Assembly (NCBI RefSeq): GCF_051014685.1
Contig: NC_135059.1
Coordinates: forward strand, 2,294,001-2,358,000
Direction of reading: 5' to 3'
Source of the DNA: Ptiloglossa arizonensis
Taxonomy: Eukaryota > Arthropoda > Insecta > Hymenoptera > Colletidae
DNA length: 64,000 nucleotides
Shown here: in pieces, positions 1 through 12,237 of the stretch
Layout: each line of letters opens with the position of its first letter
Position numbering within the stretch: the first letter of the stretch is position 1
Notes under the pieces: model-generated
The model's input: only the letters and a program-made list of their open reading frames with translations
Database searches by the model: none
What the model was told of the DNA's origin: nothing
Translations under genes and position numbers: made by a program

Positions 1-440
1 AACTCAGCTGTACTCGTTACCTCACGGTTAACCCACTTACTCTCTGCTGATATTCGCACGGCACGGATTCGCACCCCGTAGGGATTTTTCCTCCACAGAT
101 TCCTATTTAGACCAGAGGAAAATCTATTGTCGGAAAATTTACGACGGTATCCTGACGTCTCTGCGAAACGACTCTGAAAATATTTATCCAACAGGACATC
201 TACAGCGGGGTACTCGTTACCTCGCTTACGTTGCTTCACGGTTAACCCACTTGCTTCCTGTTGACATACGCGCTGCACGGATTCAATCTCTAAACGTTTT
301 TTTCCTACGTGTTCCCATTTGGACCGGACCAGGGACCATTATCGGGAAACTTACGATGGTATCGTAACGTCCCTGCACGGACACGTGTAACGCGAAATGA
401 CTATTTTACGAAAATATTTATCCAAGAGTACATTCATAAT
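1..440. repeat. Diverged tandem duplication, unit about 200 bp
   Basis: Two related segments lie head to tail, at about 11-204 and 211-438. Both open with TACTCGTTACCTC, continue with CGGTTAACCCACTT, then CACGGATTC, and later share ACGATGGTATC or ACGACGGTATC and AAAATATTTATCCAA. The order of blocks is kept while the intervening bases differ and copy 2 has small insertions, so the duplication is old. No protein motif is visible in the 77-codon open frame inside copy 2. A third copy may lie beyond the left edge of the window. Confidence 0.6.
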
Positions 441-1963
441 GGGGTGGAAATTGAAAGATATATTTTAATAAAAGCAACCTTTCAACTGTATCCATTCAGA
501 GGCATCGTAACTTACAGCTGTTGTAAACAGTCTGCTCGGTAATAGGACGCTAAGTTACGGAGAACGGTTCAACGGAAGGGGGATGTTATAAAAAAATCAG
601 TTCGAGTCGAGTGGACACGAGGTAGGAGAGTCGAACGAATATCTCTTTGGACGAATTTTAACCCCATTACCGAGCCGTAAACGTTCATTACCGTTTCCTT
701 TCGATTCGAAGAATCTGTATGCGGGTATTTCGTGATCGTTGCGCGTGATTTTTAATCCAGTCCCGACGCAGGAAAGGTTTGAGCGCGATCGAGGCATTTC
801 CACTCGAAGCTCCCCCATCCGACGAGCACGAAAGACACTTCCTATTCAATGTTTAGAGACGGACCCTTGGCCTAGATGGGTCCTAATTTCGGTAGGCCCT
901 TAAAAGAAAACTACTCCCCCCTGCGAGGAGAAGGGGCTAGAGTGCAAGGGGCAAGTGAGGCCACGTGTCTCAGCGCGTGCCGGAAGTGACCAACCGGATG
1001 CAGACACACGAAACGGTCTCTCTCGTCCCGTCCAATCGAATGTGCCTTCAGCCGGCGTTGTTCTTCCGCGGATTATGCCGAACACCTTTTGACGAGTTTT
1101 GCGCTTCTTTGGAGCAAGGGTTACCAAATGCTAGATTCGTCCCCCGATAAAGCGACATCTGTTCTTTGGGTGGCATTGTTGTCGAAAAAACGTTCGTTGA
1201 TTAGAAACCGAATACCAAAGTCTCGATCCTCGTTGTGCTCGCATTTTGAAAGAAAATCGCCGAACGAAATATGTTACATTTCTCGTACGAGAAATTGTTT
1301 CGAATTCTTTCCCAAGAGGATTCGATAAATTCTCGTAACGCAAACACGACAAAAGTCGCGCACGAGTTGTTGAATTTATTTAAAATTTCTTGAATTTTTC
1401 CTACTATTTGAAAATGTCCGAGTTATTGCTTCGTTCTCAATGCACGGCGATAGTTGCACGGTTTTGTTCGCTTATCGCGCGAGGAAAATTAGACCGTATC
1501 GTTGAAAAGGAAGTTTTTCTAACTCGAACCGAATTCCGGTGAAAAGTAGAGAGAAAGAAACGGTTGTTTAAAAAGGAGAGTAGCACACTTAAGGTTTTCA
1601 GCGGCAATGTAACACGATCCGGGCCGTCCGTTTCGCTTTCGACGGATGCTTATTAGCAAAGTACTCGAGGGCTGCTGCACTTGACCGCAGGAAGCGGCCA
1701 TCTTTTGTTTCACTTTGCGAGGCAAACGTAGCTTTACGGTCCGCGACAACCAAGAAAGAAACCTTGGAAATTTAAAAGGAAAAGAAATATACGTATATGT
1801 ATATTTTTATTTATTCGACCATTTGCGACGAAACAACGTACTACGATTTATCCTTTGTTTGCGCCAGTATTGCAAATAACGCATCACTGCAACTTCGTAC
1901 CACTTTACGCGCATTTGGTCGTGGTTGGATACTTTAGTTCAATTTAATAATCGTTTGATATAC
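441..1963. other. Non-coding block, no gene recognised
   Basis: I see no recognisable protein, RNA or mobile element here. Short open frames of 60-79 codons occur on both strands but have no domain-like motifs and look like chance frames. Base composition is moderately CpG-rich up to about 1750 and AT-rich afterwards. Confidence 0.5.
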
Positions 1964-2012
1964 TAGGTTGTTCAATAAGTTTTAACGAACGTAAAATTTA
2001 TTGAACAACCTA
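1964..2012. mobile_element. Mariner-like micro-MITE, 49-bp palindrome
   Basis: The 49-bp unit begins TAGGTTGTTCAATAAGTTTT and ends with the near-exact reverse complement (AAAATTTATTGAACAACCTA), leaving only about 9 bp between the arms. The arms match the mariner-type terminus seen at 63232, 45858 and 35426. The outermost bases are TA, the target used by Tc1/mariner elements. I infer a minimal derivative of a mariner element in which all internal sequence has been lost. It codes for nothing. Confidence 0.65.
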
Positions 2013-2499
2013 TTACATGTGTATATATATTATTTTGAAAATTAATTTTAACCAAAAGTTTCTGCAGACATTTTCCAATACTAGATGAATTTCTATATTT
2101 TATTAAATTGCCATTAAATTATTAAATGGCAATATAACCGCCACGAAGGCAGAATTCTCAAATACTCGAATAAATGATCAATTCTCTTCGATTCTATTCA
2201 AATACATGAATTTTCAATATCGGAAGAGTGATTGTTCCATTATTCGACTATTTTATGCTCGAATAAAAAAAGTACAAAGAAAGTATGAAAAGAAAACCGT
2301 TTACTACAGAATTTCGAAAGAATATCTTTCGAATTTCCGGGACGAAGGAATCGCGAGTAGAAATGTTATAAATCAATTTTATACGGATGCAGCCGGGATG
2401 AAAAGTGACTCGTTAATTAATTCACGGTTTTTGAGCTCGCTATAATCGAATCCAATGTGTAACGAGGAACGAGACGCAACGATGAATCTTTTCTCTATG
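2013..2499. other. AT-rich non-coding block
   Basis: The block is AT-rich with repeated ATTAAATTGCCATTAAATTATTAAATGG-like runs around 2100-2140. An open frame of 79 codons at 2206-2445 has a lysine, arginine and tyrosine-rich composition and no family motif. I do not call a gene. Confidence 0.45.
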
Positions 2500-3860
2500 G
2501 ACGCAAGCTGGCCGTGAACGAGAGAAGCCGTTCGTGCACGGCGAACTATTTTCGTTCGAATTCAACCCTTGTGCATGTCGTTACCCCTCCGTTTCACTCG
2601 GTCCAGGGTAACTTTCACCGATGGCACGCGTCCGTTTCGAAATCCCGGCTGAAAGGGGGCGAAGCCACACGCCACGCGGAATCGTTCGCTCGTCCTCGGT
2701 TCTTATTATTGTCGCGCACATGCTCCCAACCCCACCCCGCCTAGCCACGTTGACCGTGGAAGAGCATATACCCGATACCCGGGTCCCGTTGCCGAAAATC
2801 GATATCCACCGTCGTACTACGTTCCATATTCGCGATCTCTCTTCGATCGTCCCTGCATCGTCCCTTGAAACTCTTCCGCGCTTCCTACGCTCCCCCGTTT
2901 CGCGAAACTTTCAACGCCCATGACTCGAAACGAACAAGAGAAACTCGATCCGCTCGAAGTTCCTTCGAAGTAACGTGAATGGAATATCGGACGCGATCTA
3001 CCCGCCGCGTTCAACCCCCGTCGAAGCAAGAAGTCTCGGTGAGTTCATTCAGTAGCGCGTAGAGGTAATCGGATGCATGTCCCGCGCGTGACCTCCGCCG
3101 GGGGTTTTCCGGTCGCGGAGAAAGAGAGGAACATGGGGGAGGAGAGTACGGGGCTAACGGTAAGCGCGTCTCGAGACGTTCTACTCGGTGAAAAATAATG
3201 GAACGCGAGGGGTGGGGAAGAACCGAGCGGCGTCGGAGAGGAGAGAAGCGGTACCCCGCCCCCGCTCGTGTGGGGCACGCGCCCGCCACGAACCAGAGGG
3301 GAGCCCACACCTGCCCGCGCGGCTCATTGTACGCCGAAAAACCCGGCAGCCAAACCTCCCCCCACCCTGACCTCCCCTCACCCTCCCCTACCATCCTAGA
3401 CAAAACTAGACCCCCGCGTGTAGGGGCTGCTAGGATTCGAGGCGAGCCGACGCTTAGCCAACCAGCCGGCATCTGCTGGAATCTGCGACGAGGGATGCGA
3501 CGAGGGCGATAGGTTATTATTGGTATTGTACTCTCCTGGTACTCACACGGCGATACAGACCGCGTGTGTGCAACTCGTGTCCGCAGAAACGGGCCCGAGT
3601 GTGCGTGTACCTGGAAAGCACATGTGTCTCGTGGTCCGGGGTGCCGATGGACCGGCGTAAAAGGTGCACATGCATCTGTCCGCATTTTGCGTGCATCGGC
3701 ACCCAGCGGACCTCCCCTACACTCCATTTTCGACGGTGTCTAAAAGCCACCCTCTCGCCGCGCAGACGCTCGTTGATGCGTCGCGTGTATCGGCTTTTAA
3801 CGGTCCCGTTGCACGGTATTCAGGAACGGTGCTCGACGTCGCTACGCCATTACGCGACGC
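2500..3860. other. CpG-rich island, no gene supported
   Basis: The block is GC- and CpG-rich compared with its flanks. The longest minus-strand frame (3011-3727, 238 codons) is dominated by arginine, proline, serine and glycine, and several other frames across the same DNA are also open. That is what GC-rich sequence with few stop codons produces. No domain, signal peptide or conserved motif is seen. It could be a regulatory island or a promoter region, but no TATA or initiator pair stands out. Confidence 0.4.
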
Positions 3861-3998
3861 TTCTTTCGTGAACCGTGTACGATCGCTACTGGTGCGGGTA
3901 CTACGGTGATCTCGATTCGAAGATCAGTTTTTCTTGAACCTTCAAGTACACGATCTCGAGAATATCCGTGTAAAAAGATTTTCTCGAGTTCGTGAAAT

Positions 3999-4118
3999 TA
4001 ACCAAGTTTAGGACTTCGTTTAGTTTAATTGACGAAGTTGTAGACCTCGTTTAGTTTAATTAACGAAGTTGTAGACTTCGTTAGGTTTAATTAACGAAGT
4101 TATCGACTATAGTTTAAC
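3999..4118. repeat. 31-bp tandem repeat, about 3.5 copies
   Basis: The unit is built from CGTTTAGTTTAATTAACGAAGTTGTAGACTT in cyclic form. The CGTTTAG (or CGTTAGG) landmark recurs at 4017, 4048 and 4079, exactly 31 bp apart, with a partial copy before and after. Copies differ by one or two bases. It is a short minisatellite with no coding content. Confidence 0.75.
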
Positions 4119-6136
4119 GAGAACGGTGTACGGTTCGCGGCGTGCCGTAAGGGAAACTTTAGGGATGATTAATTCTGGAGTGAGGAGAATGTTTTGATCT
4201 TTTTTTTTTCTTTTCTGAACGTTTAGAACCTTGAGATCGCATTTACAGAGTACGGAGATGTTTCGAAATATCGGCGAATTTTTGTAGGATTTTGAATCAA
4301 GTATTCTGTGCAGAGTTCAGAGTTCTTTTCGAAACAATATTTTATCGAACCGAACGTGAAATTTTACACGTGCTTGATGTTCCCTGTCGCGAAGGTTTCT
4401 TCGTCGTTAAAAAATATCGCATATTCCGCGTAAAGTGAATTTCGTTTCGATTGCTGATATTTTTGTAATCGTGATGTTTGGTTGGACAGTAGAAACGAAG
4501 CTCGTTGCAGATTTCTCTCGTAACATCGAAACGGTGAAATTGTAAATTCGTTAATGTCCATTCTCACGGATTCTCAAGGTCGAACGATACTCCGTTCTCG
4601 TCCCCGGCTATTGTACAGCCTCTTTGTAACGTAATCGTCGTGAAATACTATTTAAGCGTCGTCCAAAGTTCGCTGCTCGACCAGGCATTCGAGTCTCCGG
4701 AGCAGGAGGACCGAACGATGAGAAAAAACAGTTAGAACCACGGAACTAGCGAATAATGAACTACCCCTGCGGCGATGCCGAGTGTTCGAGCATGGTCTGG
4801 TAATTCAATTCTACGATTCGATTCTCACGGGCTGTCCGAAGAGGTTGAAGTAGCCTTCCTCGTGAAACTCTTTCAGCCCTGTTCTCGATGTAACGACGAC
4901 AGGTATGCGCATAAGAAACGAATGGAGAAAAAAAGCTTCTCTTTCCTATTAACGCTCGCGGTGATTGGCGTGAGTGAGCACTCGAGAAACGATTCTTCGG
5001 CCGGCAGAAGGAACCTACCGACCTCTTCCTTCGCTGTGAAACGAAATTATTGCCCTCTTCTTCGTCGTCGTGGAGCGCAATACAAGGCCCGTATGTGTAT
5101 ACAAATCGCGCCGGAACTCTAAAGTATCTAGATCGGCGTCGGTACGTGGACTTGCCATTATTCATCGTGCACCTGGACACTCGAGAGCACCGTGAAGATT
5201 TGCAATCACCTCCGTTTACACCGGTGCTACCTTTTGTGACCACCCTTCGGGGTCAGCCCGTGCAAAGGAATCGAGATTTCCGTTGCGGGCCGAGTTGCCC
5301 GCTAATCTTCCGATCCACGGCATTGTTTCACCTGACTGATGGAAGAACGGATGTGGAAGCTGCCTGCACCGTGCTCTAATAGTTCCCGACTGGTTTTTTT
5401 CCTCTCTTCGAGATGAAAGCGAATCGAGCCGTTTAAAACGCATTTTACGCTGCAGGCGTATTGTACTCCCGAAATGAAAATACTTTACTCGCGTTGGTAT
5501 TTCGCGTTCGAGCAATTCGATCGGTTAACGACGACAATGGCTCGGGTATAAAGTGTTACGGTTAGGTCGACGCGTTGCTAGCGGATAGTTGTACAAATTA
5601 TTACGAACGAAAGATCAGATTCACGAAGGGTGGAACATTTTCGAGACTTCGAGGTCCGGTATCAAGAGAGTAGTTCGGTCCAGAGAGTTCGATTCTCGTT
5701 CGAAAGGTTAACCTTTCGTTACTTTTAGCAACGATAGAAACTTTTAACCATAGAGTCGACTTTAGTTCGCGCGATACAAAGTATCTACGCTCCTCGACGT
5801 GTATGCAAAGTTTGAAATATTAATTAATATTTCGAGTCAGGTATTGTGGACACTAGCTTGAAAAATATTCCTCGACAAAATGTTTTCCAATCTTTTATTT
5901 CGACGATCCGATGATCAACATTTTCTTACGTTCTCTGTATTTAAAACTCGAGGCAAATGTAAATCAAAATCGATTTTTTCAAAGTCAAGCAAGATTGCAT
6001 CGATAAATTTTAAAACGATCAACTGCGAGGTTTCGGTATTCCTAATCTCAACTTTACTCTCGTAATTTAGGTTGTTTCGGTTTCGTCGTACATGTAGCAA
6101 TAGTAACTCGCGGCCAGCTCCTTATCGGCCAACGCT
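4119..6136. other. Non-coding block, no gene recognised
   Basis: The block holds mixed CpG-rich and AT-rich DNA. Open frames at 4761-5243 (minus) and 5050-5379 (plus) overlap each other and show no family motif. A poly-T tract lies at 4200-4210, and an exact palindromic core GAAAGGTTAACCTTTC lies near 5701-5716. I see no transposon ends or RNA gene. Confidence 0.4.
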
Positions 6137-6296
6137 GATTGAATTGTTCGATGTAGCCAGCCCTGTATCTCCGGCGCGGAGAAATTCTTGGCTTTGTCGC
6201 GTTATGCAAGAGAGTTGTACACACCGATCTTCTCTCGTTCCGCGTGCGTGTGCGCGTACGCGCATGATTGATAGCCGCGAAACGTATTAGGTCAAC
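6137..6296. repeat. Dispersed duplicate, copy A (partner 7213-7385)
   Basis: This segment shares ordered blocks with 7213-7385: GATTGAATTGTT, then TTATGCAAGA(G/A)A, then CGC(A/G)TATGATTGATAG-like sequence, ending GCGTATTAGGTCAAC (CGAAACGTATTAGGTCAAC here). Spacing between blocks is similar in the two copies. The final block contains AGGTCA, a nuclear-receptor half-site sequence. Neither copy has a convincing open frame, so this is an old non-coding duplication. The retained blocks may be constrained or may be chance survivors. Confidence 0.55.
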
Positions 6297-6639
6297 CCAC
6301 GTTACGTCCGGAAACTTTCTTCCTAGAATGTTGCGCGAAATGGTGCAACGCTTTTCGCCCCGCCATGCGAGCAATTAAGTAAGGTGAGCTAGGTGAAGTG
6401 TACCGGTAGTCGACTGACTAGAAGAAAGTCAGGACAAAAGCTTATACGTCTGCTTTTGTTTTCACGCAACTATCGAATGTTCCTTTATCTCCTAACAAGG
6501 TCAAAGACTTTTTGTTTTTTATTTACACTATGAACCCAGTACAGGGTTATTAGCAGCATACACATTGGTGTGGATACTAACAGAAAAAGAATGGTATACA
6601 TGAGTCAAAGATTACCCAAACACACAAAACGATACATAA

Positions 6640-6780
6640 ATAGATGCTTATAACTAGTGATTGTACAGAATACTTATAATTAAATACTTACAACTAGTGG
6701 CGGTATATAATACTTATAACTAGATACTTATAACTTGTAGTCGTATATAGTGCTTATAACTAGTGTCTGTGTTATATAAA
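6640..6780. repeat. Degenerate CTTATAACTAGT tandem repeat
   Basis: The word CTTATAACTAGT or a near variant (CTTACAACTAGT, CTTATAACTAGA, CTTATAACTTGT) recurs at 6647, 6687, 6714, 6728 and 6753, separated by TA-rich spacers with GTATATA. Spacing of about 40 bp with a nested 14-bp step suggests an irregular old minisatellite. It is non-coding. Confidence 0.6.
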
Positions 6781-7212
6781 TTAATAATTTTTGGATCAGT
6801 ACCAAGCAGTCCTCACAGGTAGTTTAGATCAAAGACTTACCAAATTCGAAAAGAGTTCGGGCTATTTCCGATTCAAAACGCCTCTTGCACTGTTGGAGAA
6901 GAAAAAATGAAAGAAAGTTAGGTACGATAAAAACAAATCGAGTCGTTCGAAAGAAAAACACATACAGATTAGGTAACCCGAAAGAAAGTTCAGCTCAAGG
7001 ACAGAGTAAACGTCGATGGACCGTGGCTGTCGAACGATGCTCTTTTATCGCTATTTAACACGACCCCTGTGGCTCTTATTTTCGGTCATTTTTTCCGAAA
7101 GTGTCATCTACCGGTAGATACGGTCGATTATCGGTACTCTTACCCCCTCGATGAAACGATGATTTTTGGACGATTTGTCGCGCGTACGTGCCGGTTGGCC
7201 CCTAACCGTGGT

Positions 7213-7385
7213 CGATTGAATTGTTTCCCCTTATCCCGATCCATCGAATGTAAGGCAAGTCTCTCTCTCTCTCTCTCTTTCTCTGTTTCGCTCCCTTTCC
7301 GAGGTTATGCAAGAAAGCGGTCGTCGGTGGTGCTCCGCGTCTAACGCGCGTATGATTGATAGTCGGGAAGCGTATTAGGTCAACG
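7213..7385. repeat. Dispersed duplicate, copy B (partner 6137-6296)
   Basis: This is the second copy of the blocks described at 6137-6296, about 1.08 kb away in the same orientation. It contains a (TC)n tract at 7260-7280 that copy A lacks, so the microsatellite arose or expanded after duplication. Copy B ends in GCGTATTAGGTCAAC. Overlapping short open frames carry no recognisable motif. Confidence 0.55.
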
Positions 7386-8884
7386 TGCGCTACCATGGTA
7401 GCCCTTTCGCGAGCGGGCAGCAAGAGCTGCCAACCGACGGGCGCTACGTCGGAGAAAGCAATGCCGCGAATCTGGGGCCAGTCACTTTGTCCGGCGTTAA
7501 GCACCATGCACACGTGCCCCGATCGCGTCGATTGATCGGTCTATTACTCCGCGGCCGGTGTCGCGCCGGTGTCCCGATTCGAATCAACAGTTTCGCGCTT
7601 GCGAGTAGGAAGAAAGTGTCGACGATGTTGTTCGCGCGGTACACGCGTGGCTGACCGAACCGTGTAACGCCGCTGCTTCGATATCTGTTTCTCGAACTTT
7701 TCCCGAGTCCTATCGGGCCACGGTGAATTTATAATGTCTCTGTGCTCAAGATCGTAGATAGACGTTTCGATCGTTCGCGGGATCGGGAGGGTTCTCGAGA
7801 TACGGCGAGCCGCCGGACCCGGTCGGGCCTAACGACGACGATTTGTTAGCATTATGTTCGCGCTCGTGCGAAATGATCGATTTACGGAAGTCTGGACAAG
7901 GATTCGAAACGCGACGTTTATTCGTTTACAGAAACAAATACGAATCCGTTTCGAACGTCTCGGTGACCGGGGCGCGCAACTTGTCGGGAGACTTCGGCAC
8001 CGACTTGCGACCAACTCCATCGCGCGCAATTTGTTACCGTCGTGTTCGCGGCGGCGGATTAAAACGAACACGGTTTAGAAGTTAAAACGGCAATTTCGAT
8101 CGACTTCCTTTCAACGCGGTGGCGATTGGACGTTAAGGAGTTAAAAATGGATACCCCCGAGGGTAAAAAATACCACGATGGAAAGTAAGAAAAATCGACG
8201 CAAGAATTATCGACCACCGAACCGACTCGCGCGAACCGAACCCGCGGATGACGAAACGCGGCCAGTCTACGCGACAAAACCCATATAATATAATAGAAAA
8301 GGGAAGTGGCGCCAACCGTGATTTAGCGCGACACGCGTAATTTAGCGCGCGCAAATTTAAATACGTATAAGTATTTACCGGCGCATACGAGGGGGCGCCG
8401 ACCATAAATTTGTACGTGCTATCTCGCTCAACGTTGCTTTTACGGCAAAATCGCGCGTAACGAAAGTCGTCGTAAATTGAATTTAGAAACTTTTTCGTTG
8501 TACGAAAATTTTCGATCGAAGGGACCGCAACCGTGATAAATAAAACGCGATCGTATCTGCGTTTGTTATCGCGGTACGTGACAGCAACTGGTACCGATAT
8601 CTTCCTTATTGTTGCTTCTGCTGCAAAAATATGTGCGACAAAAAATTGTCGCGAACAAATCTCGAAAACGTTATTCTTCTATACTATTCTTCAATTTCGG
8701 GTAATTCAGCTAGCACACGAACAAGTACTTTTGCGAATTTTACTCACAGTTGCCACGTTAATCATAAGTTTCTTCGTATACACCGTGCGTCACTGTGAAC
8801 TATACAAACAAAATCAATTCTTTGTTGCTAACAGTACTCTTCTAACTTAGCAAGACGTAAATAAATACGTATACGAATTTACCG
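7386..8884. other. Non-coding block, no gene recognised
   Basis: The DNA is CpG-rich to about 8280, then AT-rich. A short pair of GTAATTTAGCGCG-like words occurs at 8320-8350 (TGATTTAGCGCGAC and GTAATTTAGCGCGC). The 105-codon open frame at 8533-8850 is hydrophobic in places but has no family signature. I call no gene. Confidence 0.4.
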
Positions 8885-8889
8885 ATAGT

Positions 8890-9190
8890 TCCTTAAAAAA
8901 AAAATTTGAAATATTACCCAACTCTTGAAGCTTCGAGTAACTCCAGTTAGGGTGCATTTGCGTCAGCCATGGAGACAAGTTTGTATTATACAGCGCGCAA
9001 CTATGTGCCGCTCGAAGAAAATTAATTCTCAAAAATATTCTTGTATCTTGGTCCAAGACGCGAGTAAACACAAACGCGAATTTTAAAATCGACACGAACG
9101 ATTTCTCGGAAAAAAAATTGGAAATTTCGCTTCACCCTCGATGCTTCGAATCCTTGTGGATCCCTCACGGTGCATTCGCATCGAACGGAG
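8890..9190. repeat. Diverged duplicate pair, about 80 bp each
   Basis: Segments at about 8890-8976 and 9108-9190 share, in order, an A-run, TTTGAAAT (TTGGAAAT), CTTGAAGCTTCGA (CTCGATGCTTCGA) and GGTGCATT(T/C)GC. They lie 217 bp apart in direct orientation. The relation is clear but eroded. Neither copy encodes anything recognisable. Confidence 0.45.
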
Positions 9191-10720
9191 CGACGTCCGC
9201 GGAAATCCGGAGAACGTCCTCACGGTCCCGAAGAGCGGTCAGAAGTAGAGCTTCACCTTCGTGCAGAGAGGAAGATCCACGGTTCGGTTCCGCGCTTCCA
9301 TTTATGGGCGAACCTTAAGGCGGTTTGTCGGCTAGACGTACACAGGTACGCGATGGTAGTACAGCGGTGGTACGTCGGTGAGGAACGAGCTCGGGCCCAC
9401 GCCGCAACAGCAACCCGCGAAGCAATTGTCCTTAGCGGCTGGCTGACTGGCTGTCTGGCTATTACGCCGGCGCTGATAGGAGGATTGTCTTACGCCGTGT
9501 TGCCTAGGTGTTTAAGACCGCGGCTATTATGTTTCTCGCGTACGAGAAAGGAAGACGGAGCGAAAGGGGGACCGTGCACAGGCGAGGGAGACCGACAGAG
9601 ACAGGACGCGACGACGCGTAGAAGAAGAGAAAGGTGGACAGAGCCGAAGCAAAGAGACCAATCGGTGGAACGAGACACCACGAGCGGCGCGGGCGCAACA
9701 GGAAGAAGAAAGACACCGGCCCTCGCTAATGAGGATCCAGCCAACTCGAACAGCTTCGGCTCGCGATTCTTTCGACTCCCCCGCGCCGGAAATCGCGATG
9801 CTCGGCTGGGTAACTTCGATGCGCGACGTTCGATCGTTCCACGAAATATCAATATTTAACGCGCATGGTGCGAGTAGTCCGCGGATCGAAGGATCCCAAA
9901 AGTTTCAACGCGTGGCATTTTTTGAATTTTTAGGTTACGACCGTGTGCTCTGGTAATTCCAAATCGCAGCTTGAACGATCAGTCTCGATATCTCTCGATC
10001 AACGTGACTATTCTGTAAGTCGAATCGCGCAAATTCGGTTGTACTTGTTAATTGGATTCTCTTGCACTTTCTTCCAAGGTGAGCGACTTCACATTATCGA
10101 GGTACGATTGCAACTTTGGAACAAGGTTCCAATTAGGTTTCTACAAACTTTTTCCATTTCATTTGAAATTTCTCAATCCACTCAACAATATCCAAGTTCA
10201 TCCGAATTCGAAAGATTAGAGGCTCGATTAGAATCGATTGAGAGAATGATAGGGAAGTTATTGAAAAATGTCCAATATCGTCTCAGAGTAAGTAGAGATT
10301 CGAGTTCAAAGTCCTGTATTACGATGCGTGAACGTTGATTTTTCTTGTTCGTAGTTTCGAACCAGGCGGGACTGGTTAGCGAAAACAACGCGCTCGGCGC
10401 GGACAATCGATTATGAAAGCCAGGGAAATGGCCGCTGGTAAGGGGGGCGAATGGCTTCCTGTTCCGTGGAAAGTTCATATCGATGACCGTATCTAGAAGA
10501 ATCGGTAAAAGTCCCTGCAGGTAGTGGAAGACTTTCCAGGCTCGGACGACCGCAAGAACCGGAACCCACTCGGCTCGCCGCGGACCAGTTAAAGCGAGAG
10601 TCAAGCGAGCGAGCGCGAGAAGAACGTAATCTCATTGGCCACGCCAGAACGGCGATCTCGCTGATCCACGGCCGTTGATCGCCTCGCTTCCGACTCGGCT
10701 CGCATTGTCCACCGGCGCAG
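9191..10720. other. CpG-rich block, no gene supported
   Basis: A plus-strand frame of 229 codons (9170-9859) and a minus-strand frame of 120 codons (9490-9852) run across the same GC-rich purine-biased DNA. The predicted chains are rich in Arg, Glu, Thr and Ala, without motif or repeat structure. Purine-rich GAAGAAGAGA-type sequence at 9610-9715 explains the long absence of stops. From 9950 to 10380 the DNA is AT-rich. I call no gene. Confidence 0.4.
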
Positions 10721-12237
10721 ATTTACTGCGTTCTCCTCCTTTTTTCCCCACCTTTTTTTTCAGATTTACGATTTTCGTCCCGCGCACGGATCGTAATTCC
10801 TCATCGCCACCCCCGTGTTTTTCACGCGTTCTCTTCGCCCCCTTTGTCCGGCTCCTTAGGCTTTCGTTGCACCGCGTTACTCCCTGTTCCGCTCCGGATA
10901 CGAGAAAGTCGTATTTATTGCTCCCAAGCCGGCGACACAGTTTCGAACAGGGTCAGATGGAACGACTGAATATTCATCGTCTCTCCCTCGTACAAAGATC
11001 TCGTCGGATTATAAAATTAGGAGATAAAGCTGAGCAATTTTTGTCGGTCTTGATCGATTTTATGTACGTATATTAACTTGGTGTATGTAACTTTCCCTAG
11101 CTTTCGGGACATCTTGAGAAGAGAGACTGTAATAAAGGAATCGTGAACGAAGAATCGAGATTTAAAACTGAGAAAGGTAATGTCGAGAGATGAAATTATA
11201 TTTTTAAAGACGGGAAAAAATCGTGAGTAGGTTCGATGTATTATTCAGGACGAAGGACAAGGGTTAAATACAGGTGACATCGATGTTGCGTTATGTAAAA
11301 ATAAATTACACGTTTACGTTACACAACAGCGTCTCGCGTTCGTAAGAAAGTCAATCGCTTCTTAAATAAGAAACAAAGTACAACGTATTTTCTCTTTGTG
11401 AAAATAATTCCTTAAACGCTACAGATTTACTATATTCGAACGATCTACGGTATTGTATAATATTTCACGCCCTTTGTTCTTAACGTAGTAAAGACATTTG
11501 TCAATTTTGAAATTTTCCTTCGGTTCTGATTCTATTTCTTTAAATATTTCATTATCTCGAACATCGTTTCTTGCTTCAAATTTTAATTTTTTCCGTACAA
11601 TTCATGTACAATGGGTTCATTCTTGGATCGTTTGTTCCAAAGATGATCAAAAATCCAAGGATCGAGACGTTGAACGCATAAATTTCGTTAAGGCTGACCA
11701 AATTGTCGTTCCTTATTTACCGTACGTATACATTTAACCTTCGATCGATTCAAAAATCGGAAGTTCCGTTACATTCAAACGTTCTTCCGTGACGGAAAGG
11801 GTCAGAGGGGGATACTGCTCGCGTCGATCAGCTTTTTCGGGTCGTATGGGTACCGTCGAAGATTGCAGCCGGATTTTGGAAAACATTTTCGTTTACCCAA
11901 AACCCCTACAATGATTGCAATTTCCTTGCGCGCCACCTCCGCCTTGAACCGTGGTCCAGCGGAGACAGCTGATGGCACGTGCTCTGCTCGAGTATCGATA
12001 CCAGGTGGGGGAAGTGCTTTTGCACGCTGCAGTCCGCGGTGCAATGATGCAGTACTGGGATACACTGCGAACCGACAGGGGTTCTCCGTCGTTCGATTTC
12101 GACGATCTAAACACTACCATTGAAACCGTTCGAACGTCGTCGTCCATTTTCAAATCGCATCGACCTATACGAATTGCCCAAACGCTCTAACTACTGTGCG
12201 ATCAACGTTTGTACGAAAAATACGCCTAAACGTAGAT
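10721..12237. other. Non-coding block, no gene recognised
   Basis: A pyrimidine-rich stretch (10735-10870) gives a 133-codon plus-strand frame with no motif. From about 11000 to 11800 the DNA is AT-rich. No transposon termini, RNA genes or conserved protein fragments were recognised. Confidence 0.4.

Noticed and set aside
3011..3727. Longest open frame, 238 codons on the minus strand
   Set aside because: It lies in CpG-rich DNA where several frames are open at once. The product is Arg/Pro/Ser-rich and has no motif, so I judge it a chance frame.
9170..9859. 229-codon plus-strand frame
   Set aside because: Purine-rich DNA lacking stop codons explains it. The composition is low in hydrophobic residues and no family signature is seen.
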